NCBI RefSeq assembly: GCF_001424265.1
Contig: NZ_LMOV01000003.1
Coordinates: forward strand, 1 to 64,000
Direction: 5' to 3'
Length of the DNA stretch: 64,000 nt
Source of the DNA: Acidovorax sp. Leaf160
Lineage (GTDB): Bacteria; Pseudomonadota; Gammaproteobacteria; Burkholderiales; Burkholderiaceae_C
A program made the position numbers and the translations under genes. The notes beneath the pieces were generated by a model that saw nothing but the letters and a program-made list of their open reading frames with translations, was not told the DNA's origin and did not search any database. This document shows, piece by piece, positions 25,459-34,306 of this stretch; position 1 is the first letter of the stretch; each line of letters begins with the position of its first letter.

Positions 25459-26451
25459 ATGCACGCCCCCGCGCTGCCAGCCAGCGGCATCGGCCCGTCA
25501 CCGCGAAAGCGCCCGGCCGTGACCGATAGATCCGATGGCCCCCGCCAGGCCGGCGCAGTCCCGCACGCCGTATCCCGCCTGCGCGCCGCCCGCCTGGCGC
25601 GCAGTGCCAAGCCCTTCCTGGCCCGGGGCGGGCCGCGGGGCGAGCGCTGCCCGGGCTGCCGCCTGGTGCCCAGCCACTGCCTGTGCGGCGTGCGCCCGCA
25701 GGTGTCCACGCGCGCCGGGGTGTGCCTGCTGATGGCCGACATCGAGCCGCTCAAGCCCAGCAACACGGGCTGGCTGATCGCCGACGTGGTGGCCGACACC
25801 TGGGCCTTCGGCTGGGCGCGCACGCAGGTGGACCCGGCCCTGCTGGCGCTGCTGCGCGATCCGCAATGGCAACCCTACGTGGTGTTTCCGGGCGAGTTCG
25901 TGGAGCCCGGGCGGGTGGTGACGCAGCTGCTGGCGGCAGCGCCGCGGGGCACGGCGCCATCCAGCGGCGCCGGGACGGCGCCCGCCCGGCGGCCGCTCTT
26001 CGTGCTGCTGGATGCGACCTGGCCCGAGGCGCGCAAGATGTTCCGCAAGAGCCCCTACCTGGACGCCCTGCCCGTGCTGAGCCTGCAGCCCGAGCAGCTG
26101 TCGCGCTACCGGCTGCGCCGCTCCACGCGGGGCGATCATTTCTGCACGGCGGAGGTGGCCGGGCTGTGCCTGGAGCTGGCGGGCGAAGCGCGCGCCGCAC
26201 AGGTGCTGCAGGCGTACCTGGACGTGTTCACGCACCACTACCTGCAGGCCAAGCACCAGCTGCCGCCGCATGGGGACGGCGCCGAGCATGCGCAGCTGCG
26301 TGCGGCCTTGGCCGGCGACGATGCTGCCCATCCGCCCCCGACACCGCCGCCGCCAGGCGAAGCTGCGCCCCCGCCGGCGCCAGGCGACGCCGCGCCCCTT
26401 TCACCCGCGGCCGCGCCGGTCAACCCAGCCCGCGATTCCGCCCTGACCTGA
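25459..26451 (+). CDS. tapT: DTW-domain protein, probable tRNA-uridine aminocarboxypropyltransferase
   Basis: The product has up to 330 residues. A cysteine cluster CPGCRLVPSHCLC (Cys64, 67, 74, 76) is followed by the DATW signature at residues 185-188 and ARKMFRKSPYL. E. coli TapT (YfiP) of this family makes acp3U in tRNA from SAM. The last 50 residues are a Pro/Ala tail without family counterpart. The start is uncertain: ATG at 25459 or GTG at 25519, since the conserved part begins near residue 40. The 3' end overlaps the convergent glycosylase gene by 32 bp. Confidence 0.8.
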   Translation: MHAPALPASGIGPSPRKRPAVTDRSDGPRQAGAVPHAVSRLRAARLARSAKPFLARGGPRGERCPGCRLVPSHCLCGVRPQVSTRAGVCLLMADIEPLKPSNTGWLIADVVADTWAFGWARTQVDPALLALLRDPQWQPYVVFPGEFVEPGRVVTQLLAAAPRGTAPSSGAGTAPARRPLFVLLDATWPEARKMFRKSPYLDALPVLSLQPEQLSRYRLRRSTRGDHFCTAEVAGLCLELAGEARAAQVLQAYLDVFTHHYLQAKHQLPPHGDGAEHAQLRAALAGDDAAHPPPTPPPPGEAAPPPAPGDAAPLSPAAAPVNPARDSALT

Positions 26452-27127
26452 CGGGCCGCCGCGCCGCGCCCGCCCCTGCGAACGGCCGGCTCAGATAGCG
26501 CGACCCCTGCTCGCCGAAGCGCCAGGGCACGTCCGCCGCCTTGGAAATGCCGATGCGGGGCCCCACCGCCACCTCGGCAGCGGCGATGGAAATGGCGGCC
26601 GGAGCCCCGCCCCGCGCCGGCTCCAGCAGCTGGAACGGCGCCTGGGCCAGCGACTGCCCGTTGAGCCGCGCATCGATGCCCAGCGCCTGCGCCAGCCGGC
26701 CCGGGCCGGCGCACAAGAGGCGCGCGTCTTCCGCGTCATGCAGGCCGCGCCGCGCGCGCATCGCGTCCAGCCCGTGCGTGGGCTCCAGCGCGCGCAGCAG
26801 CACGCCGGCACCGTGGCCGGCCTCGCGGCAGACGGTGTTCAGGCACCAATGCAGGCCGTACGAGCGGTAGACGTAGGCGCAGCCCGGCGGCCCGAACATG
26901 GCCGCGTTGCGCGCCGTGGGGCCGCCGAAGGTGTGCGATGCCGCGTCGGCCTGGTCGTAGGCTTCCGTCTCCACGATGCGGCCGCCTACGCCGTCCACCA
27001 GCAGCGTCACGCCGATCAGGCGGCGCGCCACCTCGTGCGCGGGGGCGCCGAAGTCGATGTCGGCGGGCACCAGCTCCGGCGAGGCCGGGGCCGGGGCCGG
27101 CGGCAGCGGGGCTGCAGGGCGCGTCAC
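26420..27127 (-). CDS. mpg: Alkyladenine (3-methyladenine) DNA glycosylase, AAG/MPG family
   Basis: The product has 235 residues. ARRLIGVTLLVDGVGGRIVETEAY contains the catalytic Glu region, and FGPPGCAYVYRSYGLHWCLN the base-flipping pocket; GPGRLAQALGI and GPRIGISKA complete the AAG family pattern. It removes alkylated purines in base excision repair. GTG at 27127 is chosen as the start because GTGA overlaps the stop of the GFA gene by 4 bp, implying translational coupling. About 20 Pro/Ala-rich residues precede the conserved fold. Confidence 0.92.
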   Translation of the reverse strand: MTRPAAPLPPAPAPASPELVPADIDFGAPAHEVARRLIGVTLLVDGVGGRIVETEAYDQADAASHTFGGPTARNAAMFGPPGCAYVYRSYGLHWCLNTVCREAGHGAGVLLRALEPTHGLDAMRARRGLHDAEDARLLCAGPGRLAQALGIDARLNGQSLAQAPFQLLEPARGGAPAAISIAAAEVAVGPRIGISKAADVPWRFGEQGSRYLSRPFAGAGAARRPVRSGRNRGLG

Positions 27128-27600
27128 GGCGACGTCAGCCCGCGCTGTGCGTGCCATTCGGCCAAGGAGGCTTTCGGATAGTTCTGGAACGCGTCGTCCT
27201 GCGCCTGGACGTGCGCTTCGACCCAGTCCGGCTTGGAGCCCAGCATCATGTGCGTGACCGACGGTGGCTGCGGCAAGGGCGTGTCCACCGCGCCGGCATG
27301 CGGATGCAGCAGCTCGGGCCAGCGCGGGTCGAACATCCAGAGCGCCGTGCCGCACTGGCGGCAGAAGTTGCGCTCGCCCTGGCTGTGCGAGCCGTCCGGC
27401 ATGCGGGCGCGGTAGACGGTCAGGTGTTCTGCGCCCTCGACCTGGAGCGTGCGCCGGTCGGCACCCAGATTGATGGCGAAGCCGCCGCTCCCGGCCGTCT
27501 TGCGGCAGATGGAGCAATAGCAGCGCATGAACGGCACCGGTTCGTGCGCGGTGACGCTGAAGCGCACGGCGCCGCAGTGACAAGAGCCTTCGAGATGCAT
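27124..27600 (-). CDS. GFA (glutathione-dependent formaldehyde-activating)-family protein
   Basis: The product has 158 residues. The zinc-binding cysteines occur as CHCGAVRF, CYCSICRKTAG and CRQCGTALW, the full GFA pattern. True glutathione activity with formaldehyde is proven for few members; many have unknown roles. The start at 27600 has GGAAGGA eight bases upstream, better than any upstream start. The following glycosylase gene overlaps by 4 bp, so both are expressed from one message. Confidence 0.88.
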   Translation of the reverse strand: MHLEGSCHCGAVRFSVTAHEPVPFMRCYCSICRKTAGSGGFAINLGADRRTLQVEGAEHLTVYRARMPDGSHSQGERNFCRQCGTALWMFDPRWPELLHPHAGAVDTPLPQPPSVTHMMLGSKPDWVEAHVQAQDDAFQNYPKASLAEWHAQRGLTSP

Positions 27601-27831
27601 GGGGATGGTCCTTCCAGAGAGTTGCGCCGGCAGCCCCGCCCGGGCATCGGACGATGCGCCGGGCCCGCTGCGCCGGCCAGGGAGCATCCTGACCGGGCCG
27701 CCTCCGCCGCTGCGTCGGCGGATGGCGCTTGTGGTGCCTGTGGCGCGGACCGGTCCGCCCGGTGCGCGCAACCGGCCTGCCCGGCCGGGCCACGCCCCGC
27801 CGCAACCTCGCCCGGTCTGGGCGCAGCCGGC

Positions 27832-28551
27832 CTACAGCCCGCGTTCCACCATGGCCACCAGCCGGCGGGCCAAGGGCTGGATCTGCGCATCGTCCCGGCC
27901 TGCCAGCGGCCCGTCGAGCACCAGCAGGGCCATGCCGTGCACGGCGGACCACGCCAGAAACTCGGCGCCCGGCCGGCGCTCGGGCGGCAGCGCGCCCGCT
28001 GCCACCATGCCATCCAGCGCGGCGCACAGGTGCTGCAGCGGGTCCCTGGCGCCGGCCGCTTCGGCCGGGCTCTGGGGCGGCTCCGCCGTGCGGCGGCCGA
28101 AGCCCGGGCTGAACGCGGTGCGGAACAGCCCCGGCTCGGCCAGCGCGTACCGCAGATAGCCCAGCCCCACGGCCCGCAGATAGGCCCGCGCTCGATCGGC
28201 CGGCCCGTCCTGCGGGCGCTGGTCGCCGGGCGGCTGCTGCGCCAGCTCCTGCTGGATGGCGGCGGACATGGCCGCCAGCGCCGCGCGGCGCACGGCGTCC
28301 AGCAGGTCCTGCCGGCTGGCGAAGTGCCGGTAGGCGGCGTTGGGCGCCACGTCGGCCCGGCGGGTCGCCTCGCGCAGCACCACGGCGTCCGGGCCACCCT
28401 GCCGCGCCAGATCCATGGCCGCATCCAGCAACGCACGGTGCAGATCGCCGTGGCGATACGTCGTGCGACCTGCCGCCCGCGCCGGCGTGGCAGGGGAAGA
28501 GGCCGCATCGGGCAGCGGTGGCGGGGGCGAGACAGGCGGGGGCTGGACCAT
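27832..28551 (-). CDS. TetR-family transcriptional regulator
   Basis: The product has 239 residues. After a 25-residue Pro-rich leader comes the TetR helix-turn-helix: TYRHGDLHRALLDAAMDLARQGG and EATRRADVAPNAAYRHFASRQDLL. The C-terminal ligand domain (LGYLRYALAEPGLFRTAF, AWSAVHGMALLVLDG) resembles WHG-type TetR regulators. It is divergent from a VOC gene, and the spacer contains two related palindromes, so it most likely represses itself and that gene. The ligand is unknown. Confidence 0.9.
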   Translation of the reverse strand: MVQPPPVSPPPPLPDAASSPATPARAAGRTTYRHGDLHRALLDAAMDLARQGGPDAVVLREATRRADVAPNAAYRHFASRQDLLDAVRRAALAAMSAAIQQELAQQPPGDQRPQDGPADRARAYLRAVGLGYLRYALAEPGLFRTAFSPGFGRRTAEPPQSPAEAAGARDPLQHLCAALDGMVAAGALPPERRPGAEFLAWSAVHGMALLVLDGPLAGRDDAQIQPLARRLVAMVERGL

Positions 28552-28620
28552 GCGTGCGAAGCGAATGAGCGTGAGGGAGGCAGGCCGTGAAGGCAGGACA
28601 CAGCCTGGGGAAACTCCGAT

Positions 28621-28668
28621 GTGGACACTGTCCATTCTCTCCGTTATCGTTTGTGGACAGTGTTCACA
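28621..28668. promoter_or_regulatory. Double TetR-type operator between tetR-like and VOC genes
   Basis: GTGGACACTGTCCA at 28621-28634 holds the perfect palindrome GGACA-C-TGTCC. A second near-palindrome GTGGACAGTGTTCAC lies at 28653-28667. Both share the GTGGACA half-site, and their centres are 32 bp apart, three helical turns. The divergent regulator is the obvious binder. Confidence 0.75.
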
Positions 28669-28701
28669 AATGAGCCTGCCTACCCTGACTGGAGCGTTTC
28701 C

Positions 28702-29124
28702 ATGGTCGTTCAACCCTACCTGTTCTTCAATGGCCGCTGCGACGAGGCGCTGGCTTTCTACCAGGCCGCGCTGGGCGCGGAGGTCGCCTCGCTGATGCGG
28801 TTCCGGGACAACCCCGACCCCGCTGCCGGCGAAGGCTGTGCCGGCGGACCGCCGCCGTCCGGCGACCAGGTCATGCATGCCGAAATGCGCGTGGGCAGCA
28901 GCACGATCCTGATGTCCGACGGCATGGACCGGGGAACGCCCACCTTCCAGGGGTTTGCGCTGACGTTGCAGCTCGCATCGGTGGCGGAAGTGGAGCGCGT
29001 CTTCACCCGCCTGGCGGACGGGGGCACGGTGCAGATGCCGATCGGCGCCACTTTCTTCGCCACGTCCTTCGGCATGGTGGCCGACCGCTTCGGCGTCACC
29101 TGGACGGTGATCGCCCCGGCCTGA
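28702..29124 (+). CDS. VOC-family protein, PhnB-like
   Basis: The product has 140 residues. VQPYLFFNGRCDEALAFYQAAL and MHAEMRVGSSTILMSDG are characteristic of the PhnB/3-demethylubiquinone methyltransferase-like VOC group, whose members have mostly unknown function. GGAG seven bases before the ATG at 28702 fixes the start. The gene is divergent from the TetR regulator and sits downstream of its putative operators, so it is probably induced by the regulator's ligand and may bind or detoxify it. Confidence 0.88.
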   Translation: MVVQPYLFFNGRCDEALAFYQAALGAEVASLMRFRDNPDPAAGEGCAGGPPPSGDQVMHAEMRVGSSTILMSDGMDRGTPTFQGFALTLQLASVAEVERVFTRLADGGTVQMPIGATFFATSFGMVADRFGVTWTVIAPA

Positions 29125-29127
29125 GGC

Positions 29128-29163
29128 ATACCTGGGACACCTGGCACACCTGACACACCTGGC
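29128..29163. repeat. Nine-base tandem repeat after the VOC gene
   Basis: Four units of ACACCTGGC (with single changes) follow the stop codon directly. It is non-coding and looks like slippage. Confidence 0.85.
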
Positions 29164-29276
29164 ACGCCGCTCCCGCCGGACCACAACGGCTTACAGCGGC
29201 GGCAGGGGCACGGGGGTAGGATGGCCGCCCTCGCCCTTCGCCAAGGCGGCCCGCCCGCCCGCCCTCACGCCCTGCC

Positions 29277-29840
29277 ATGCAACGTCGTTCCCTGCTGCTG
29301 ACCCTTCCCTTCGCCCTCCTCGCCTCGGGCACTGGCGGCATGGCCGCAGCGGCCGGGCCGCGCTACAACGTCACGCGCGAGGAAATCGAGGCCGCGCTCG
29401 CGGAGCGCTTTCCGCGCCGCTTTCCGCTCGGCGGGTTGCTGGATCTGAACGTGCAGGCGCCGCGCATCAGCTTGAAGCCCGAGCGCAACCGGCTGGCGGC
29501 CGACATGGCGGTGGACGCCGGCGGCCCCTTGCTGCGGCGCAGCTACCCGGGCCGGCTGGACGTGGAGTTCGGCCTGCGCTATGAGCCCTCCGACCGCACG
29601 GTCCGGGCGCACGATCTGCAACTGAACGCGCTGGATTTCCCCGACCTGCGCCCCGACGCTGCCGCGCTGCTGTCGCAGTACGGCCCGCAACTGGCGCGGG
29701 AGTCGCTGCGCGAGGTGGTGCTGCACACCCTGCGCCCGCAAGACCTGGCGCTGCCCGACGGCCTGGGCCTGCAGCCCGGCGCCATCACCGTCACCCCGCG
29801 CGGCCTGGCGGTGGAGCTGGTGCCCAAGCCGCTGTCCTGA
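29277..29840 (+). CDS. DUF1439 periplasmic protein (YceB-like)
   Basis: The product has 187 residues. A signal peptide (QRRSLLLTLPFALLASGTGGMAAAAG) is followed by YNVTREEIEAALAERFPRRFP, the opening of DUF1439 proteins such as YceB. Unlike YceB it has no lipobox cysteine, so the mature protein would be soluble in the periplasm. DUF1439 proteins adopt a lipid-binding-type fold; the cellular role is unknown. It appears to be a single gene, with the two-hairpin element 32 bp after its stop. Confidence 0.8.
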   Translation: MQRRSLLLTLPFALLASGTGGMAAAAGPRYNVTREEIEAALAERFPRRFPLGGLLDLNVQAPRISLKPERNRLAADMAVDAGGPLLRRSYPGRLDVEFGLRYEPSDRTVRAHDLQLNALDFPDLRPDAAALLSQYGPQLARESLREVVLHTLRPQDLALPDGLGLQPGAITVTPRGLAVELVPKPLS

Positions 29841-29871
29841 CGGACGGCCCCGCCTGAGCTCCCGCCTCTAT

Positions 29872-29914
29872 TTGCTATGTTTTTAATAGCAATAAGCCCA
29901 ACAAAGACGGGCGC
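29872..29914. repeat. Two-hairpin intergenic element (second copy)
   Basis: TTGCTAT...ATAGCAA (29872-29892) and GCCC...GGGC (29896-29912) form two stems. It matches the element at 23771-23815 in order, spacing and loop bases (ACA...AGAC). It follows a stop codon and could act as a terminator. Confidence 0.7.
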
Positions 29915-30022
29915 CAGCACCCCAAAAGGCCTGTGAATTCGGCGCAGGTGCCTGTCCAGGTGCACATCCGGGTGCGCTGTCGTCCTTCACGCGCATGGCG
30001 ACGCTTCGGCCATGCTCGCGGA

Positions 30023-30898
30023 ATGACCGCACCAGCCGAACATCCCACCGCTCCTTCCACCGCCGCTGCGCCCGCGCATGCGGACTCGCCCGCCGCTTCC
30101 GACACCGGCCACTCCGCTCCGGCCCCCGATGCGCGACTGGCCGGCCAGGTGGCACTCGTCACCGGCGGCGCCCAGGGCATCGGGCTGGGTGTGGCCGAGC
30201 GGCTGGCGCGCGAAGGCGCCCACATCGCCCTGCACGTGCGCAAGGAAGACGACCGTTCGGCCCAGGCCCGGCGCACGATCGAAGCGCATGGCGTGCGCTG
30301 CCAGGTCTTTGCCGGCGACCTGAGCGACGTGACCCGCATGCGGGCCGTGGTGGCTGAAGCCCAGGCGGCGTTCGGGCGGCTCGACGTGCTGGTCAACAAC
30401 GCCGGGCTGGAGCTGCGCGCCGACTTCCTGGACACCACCGAGGAGGACTACGACACGGTGCTGGACGTGAACCTGAAGGGCGCGTTCTTCACCGCCCAGG
30501 CCTTCGCCCGTGCCCTGCGGGACGCCGGGCGGCCGGGCCGCATCATCCACATTAGCTCGGTGCACGAGGACCTGCCGTTCCCGCACTTCACCTCGTACTG
30601 CGCCAGCAAGGGCGGCCTGCGCATGATGATGCGCAACATGGCCATCGAACTGGCGCCCCTGGGCATCACCGTGAACAACGTGGCGCCGGGCGCCATCCGC
30701 ACGCCCATCAACGACGACCTGCTCAAGCAGCCCGACAAGCTGGCGGCGCTGAAGGCCCAGATCCCGCTGGGCCGCATGGGCGAGCCGCGCGACGTGGCGG
30801 GCGCCGTGGCCTTCCTCGCCTCGCCCGACGCGGCCTACATCACCGGCGCCACGCTGGTGGTGGATGGCGGACTTTTGTGGAACTATGCGGAGCAGTGA
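30023..30898 (+). CDS. Short-chain dehydrogenase, glucose-1-dehydrogenase-like
   Basis: The product has 291 residues. After a 40-residue Ala/Pro leader comes the Rossmann motif TGGAQGIGLGVAERLA. The catalytic block is ISSVHEDLPFPHFTSYCASKGG with Ser, Tyr and Lys, and the C-terminus ATLVVDGGLLWNY is typical. The SSVHE and FPxFxxYCASKGG pattern is that of glucose 1-dehydrogenase-type SDRs. A trehalase gene starts only 15 bp downstream, so oxidation of the glucose released from trehalose is a reasonable guess. The start at 30023 is the last ATG before the conserved part; its ribosome site is weak. Confidence 0.85.
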   Translation: MTAPAEHPTAPSTAAAPAHADSPAASDTGHSAPAPDARLAGQVALVTGGAQGIGLGVAERLAREGAHIALHVRKEDDRSAQARRTIEAHGVRCQVFAGDLSDVTRMRAVVAEAQAAFGRLDVLVNNAGLELRADFLDTTEEDYDTVLDVNLKGAFFTAQAFARALRDAGRPGRIIHISSVHEDLPFPHFTSYCASKGGLRMMMRNMAIELAPLGITVNNVAPGAIRTPINDDLLKQPDKLAALKAQIPLGRMGEPRDVAGAVAFLASPDAAYITGATLVVDGGLLWNYAEQ

Positions 30899-30913
30899 GA
30901 ACCGCATAGCAAC

Positions 30914-32710
30914 ATGAGCGCCACGATCGCACCGCCGTCCCCCCCTGCCGCTGCCGCTGCCGCCGCCCCGTCCGGCTCCAGCGCGCCGCGCACCACCGGC
31001 CGCCACCCGGCCTACCGCATCAACCTGTCGCGGGTACAGGCGCCCGGTGCGCCGCCCTGCGACCACTGCACGCCGGCCGACCGCTACCAGGAACTGTTCA
31101 TCGCCGTGCAGAGCCAGCAGGTGTTTGCCGACAGCAAGACCTTCGTGGACTGCGCGCCCCGCGGCGAGCCGGAGGCGATCCTCGCGGCCTACCGCGCCGA
31201 GCATGCGCAGCCCGGGTTCGACCTGGGGGCCTTCGTGCTGGCGCATTTCTCGCCGCCCGAGATCGCCAACGACGACTATGTCGGCACGCCCGGCCTGTCG
31301 ATGGCCGAGCACATCGAGAGCCTCTGGCCCGTGCTGACGCGGCGGCCCCAGGAACACCCCGAGCGCGGCACCGCGCTGCCTATGGCCCACGCCTACGTGG
31401 TGCCCGGGGGGCGCTTCGCCGAGCTGTACTACTGGGATTCGTACTTCACCATGCTGGGCCTGGCGGCCAGCGGCCGCAGCGAACTGCTGCACGGCATGAC
31501 CGAGAACTTCGCCCGGCTGATCGACGCCTTCGGCTTCGTGCCCAACGGCACGCGCACCTATTACCTGAGCCGCTCGCAGCCTCCGCTCTTCGCGTCGATG
31601 GCGGAGCTGACCGCGCTGGCCGGCGGCCCGCCCGTGTCGCACTACCTGCCGCAGATGCTGAAGGAACATGCCTTCTGGATGGACGGCCTGCACGTGCTGC
31701 ACCCGGGCGATGCGCGCCGCCGCGTGATGGCCCTGGCGGGCGGCGAGGTGCTGAACCGCTACTGGGACGACCGCGACACCCCGCGCGAGGAATCGTGGCG
31801 CGAGGACGTGGAAACCGCCTCGGGCGCCGACCGGCCCTCGCCCGAGGTCTACCGCGACCTGCGCGCGGCCTGCGAGTCGGGCTGGGACTTCTCCACGCGC
31901 TGGCTGCGCGCGCCCGACCCCGCCGACGAGGCCACGCTGCAGCTGTCGCAGATCTGCACCACCGACCTGGTGCCGGCGGACCTGAACGCGCTCCTCTACC
32001 GCATGGAGGTCTCCATCGCCAAGGCCAGCCAGGCCGCCGGCGACCTGCCCACGGCGCGCCATTTCCACGACCTGGCCGCCCACCGGCGCGAAGCCGTCAA
32101 CCGGCTGCTGTGGAGCGAGTCGGAAGGCGCGTACTTCGACTACGACTGGAAGACCGGAACACTGCGCAGCTGCCTGACGGCCGCGACGGTGGTGCCGCTC
32201 TACGCCGGCATGGCGACCGACGCGCAGGCCGCCGCCGTGGCCCGCACGGTGCGCGCGCGCCTGCTGGCCCCGGGGGGCCTCGCCACCACCGAATGCGCCA
32301 GCGGCCAGCAGTGGGACCGGCCCAACGGCTGGGCGCCGCTGCAGTGGATGGCCGTGCGCGGGCTGGAGCGCTACGGCCACAAGGACCTGGCGCTGGAAGT
32401 GCGCCGCCGCTGGATCGACACCGTGCGCGCCGTCTACCAGCGCGAAGGCAAGCTGGTCGAGAAATACGCCCTGCGCGCCACCGAGCGCGACAAGCCGGCG
32501 GGCGGCGATGGCGGCGAATACCCGCTGCAGGACGGCTTCGGCTGGACCAACGGCGTGGTGCAGTGCTGGCTGGACCCGCGCTACGACACGGTGGCGGCCG
32601 CGCAGGCGGTGTATTACGGCCCGGCCGATGACAGCCTGGGCGAAGACGACCCGAACGAAGAGCTGCACGAACGCCCGCACCTACACCCGCTCCAGGACAC
32701 GGCCGGCTGA
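30914..32710 (+). CDS. Trehalase, glycoside hydrolase family 37
   Basis: The product has 598 residues. The two GH37 signatures are present: PGGRFAELYYWDSYFTMLGL and QWDRPNGWAPLQW. ESGWDFSTRW carries the catalytic Asp, and DGFGWTNGVV closes the active site near the C-terminus. It splits trehalose into two glucose molecules. An Ala/Pro-rich N-terminus of about 30 residues is not a signal peptide, so the enzyme is likely cytoplasmic, like TreF. It is placed 15 bp after the SDR gene, in an apparent two-gene operon. Confidence 0.94.
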   Translation: MSATIAPPSPPAAAAAAAPSGSSAPRTTGRHPAYRINLSRVQAPGAPPCDHCTPADRYQELFIAVQSQQVFADSKTFVDCAPRGEPEAILAAYRAEHAQPGFDLGAFVLAHFSPPEIANDDYVGTPGLSMAEHIESLWPVLTRRPQEHPERGTALPMAHAYVVPGGRFAELYYWDSYFTMLGLAASGRSELLHGMTENFARLIDAFGFVPNGTRTYYLSRSQPPLFASMAELTALAGGPPVSHYLPQMLKEHAFWMDGLHVLHPGDARRRVMALAGGEVLNRYWDDRDTPREESWREDVETASGADRPSPEVYRDLRAACESGWDFSTRWLRAPDPADEATLQLSQICTTDLVPADLNALLYRMEVSIAKASQAAGDLPTARHFHDLAAHRREAVNRLLWSESEGAYFDYDWKTGTLRSCLTAATVVPLYAGMATDAQAAAVARTVRARLLAPGGLATTECASGQQWDRPNGWAPLQWMAVRGLERYGHKDLALEVRRRWIDTVRAVYQREGKLVEKYALRATERDKPAGGDGGEYPLQDGFGWTNGVVQCWLDPRYDTVAAAQAVYYGPADDSLGEDDPNEELHERPHLHPLQDTAG

Positions 32711-33014
32711 CCGCTGCTTCCAGGCGGGCAGACCGGCGCAGGCCACCGTCGGCCTCGGACTACGCCAGGCCCGCCCGGCCTTTTCTAGCATGGGGTGCAC
32801 GGCCCGCGCCCACGGCGGGGCCGGCCCCGCCCGGCCCGCCCGACACCACCCACAGACGGATGGCTGGCCGGCCCGGGCACGATCTTCCGAACCCCCGCCA
32901 GCTCCGGGGTCGGCCAGGGTCGCAGCGGCTGGGGCCTGCCGCCCTGTCCATCCGCGACTTTGGCCGCCCCCCCCGCCTCGCAACCCCCTCACCCCCGAGA
33001 AAGGACCTCACCGC
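32711..33014. other. Intergenic region before the MscS gene
   Basis: This 304-bp GC-rich gap has no recognised promoter, hairpin or conserved open frame. Frames crossing it are Pro/Ala/Arg-rich and look like noise. Confidence 0.5.
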
Positions 33015-34157
33015 ATGGATATCGCCTCCGCCAACGCCTGGCTGCACGCCGAAACCTTCTGGGGCATGTCGGCCGCCAGCCTGCTGATCGCCACTGTCGC
33101 CGCCGTCGTCACCTACCTGGTGCTGACGATGCTGCAGGGCTGGGCCGTCGCCCGCGCCCGACGTGCAGCGAGCGAGCACAGGCAGCGGGGGCCGGCGCAG
33201 CTGTTGATGGAGGTGCTCTCGGGCACCAGCCACCTGCTGATCGTGCTGGCGGCCCTGCTGGTGGGCGCCGGCATGCTCGATCTGCCCGGCCGCTGGCCCG
33301 CGCGGGTCGAGCAGCTGTGGTTCCTGGCGGTGGCGCTGCAGGTGGGCCTCTGGGGCACGCGGGCGACCGCGCTGGTGGTGGAGCGCTACCGCGTGCATCA
33401 CGGCGGCACCAGTCCCACGCAGATCAGCGCGTCGGCCACGCTGATGTCGTGGGGGCTGCGCACGCTGCTCTGGGCCACCGTGCTGCTGGCCATCCTGTCG
33501 AACGTGGGGGTGAACATCACCGCCTTCGTCGCCAGCCTGGGCGTGGGTGGCATCGCCATCGCGCTGGCGGTGCAGAGCGTGCTGGGCGATCTGTTCGCCT
33601 CGGTCGCCATCGCGGTGGACAAGCCTTTCGAGGTGGGCGACTTCATCGTCGTGGGCGGCGTGGCCGGCACGGTGCAGCAGATCGGCGTGAAGACCACCCG
33701 CATCAGCGCCCTGAGCGGCGAGCAGGTGGTGATGAGCAACACCGACCTGCTGAAGCAGACCATCAACAACTACCGCTACATGCGCGAGCGGCGCATCGTC
33801 TTCCATTTCCGCGTGCCCTACGGCACCAGCGCCGAGGCGGCGGAGGCCATCTCCCAGGCCGTGCGCCGCATCATCGAGGCCGAGCCCAAGGCCCGTTTCG
33901 ACCGCGCCCACCTGCAGTCGTTCGGCGAGACGGGCCTCACCTACGAGGTGGTCTACATCGTGCTGGACCCGGGCTACAACGTGTACATGGACCTGCAGCA
34001 GAAGATCAACCTGGCGCTGATGCGCGCGCTGCAGGCACTGGACGTGCCCTTCGCCGTGCCCGAGCGCCGCGTGCATGTGGCCGACCTGCCCGCCGCGTGG
34101 CAGCTGCAGACGCCGCCGCCCGCCGCCGGGCCGATGCCGGTGGGCACCACGGCATGA
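33015..34157 (+). CDS. Small-conductance mechanosensitive channel (MscS family)
   Basis: The product has 380 residues. Hydrophobic segments near residues 20-40, 70-90, 95-115 and 140-160 precede the pore helix ITAFVASLGVGGIAIALAVQ, which has the Gly/Ala spacing of MscS TM3. The beta domain follows (KPFEVGDFIVVGGVAGTVQQ, VVMSNTDLLKQTINNY) and then the C-terminal vestibule. It opens under membrane tension to release solutes after osmotic downshock. Its position after the trehalose-degrading genes is compatible with osmotic adaptation, but a 304-bp gap separates them. Confidence 0.92.
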   Translation: MDIASANAWLHAETFWGMSAASLLIATVAAVVTYLVLTMLQGWAVARARRAASEHRQRGPAQLLMEVLSGTSHLLIVLAALLVGAGMLDLPGRWPARVEQLWFLAVALQVGLWGTRATALVVERYRVHHGGTSPTQISASATLMSWGLRTLLWATVLLAILSNVGVNITAFVASLGVGGIAIALAVQSVLGDLFASVAIAVDKPFEVGDFIVVGGVAGTVQQIGVKTTRISALSGEQVVMSNTDLLKQTINNYRYMRERRIVFHFRVPYGTSAEAAEAISQAVRRIIEAEPKARFDRAHLQSFGETGLTYEVVYIVLDPGYNVYMDLQQKINLALMRALQALDVPFAVPERRVHVADLPAAWQLQTPPPAAGPMPVGTTA

Positions 34158-34190
34158 GTGCCCCGCGGCCGGGCCGGCACGGCGGGCGGG

Positions 34191-34241
34191 ATGCTATCGA
34201 TTGAGTAGCGCAGCGCGCCCGTAAAATAAGCGCTGCGGCCC
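34191..34241. repeat. Intergenic palindromic element after the MscS gene
   Basis: GCTATCGATTGAGTAGC is followed by GCAGCGC (34210-34216) pairing with GCGCTGC (34230-34236). The GCTA...TAGC plus GC-rich stem layout resembles the two-hairpin elements at 23771 and 29872, though the sequence is more divergent. It follows a stop codon. Confidence 0.5.
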
Positions 34242-34306
34242 TGTGGGGCTGCCATGTCTCCTTTCCCCCGCCCGCCGACCCATTCCCCACCCGCCCGGAC
34301 CCCGCC

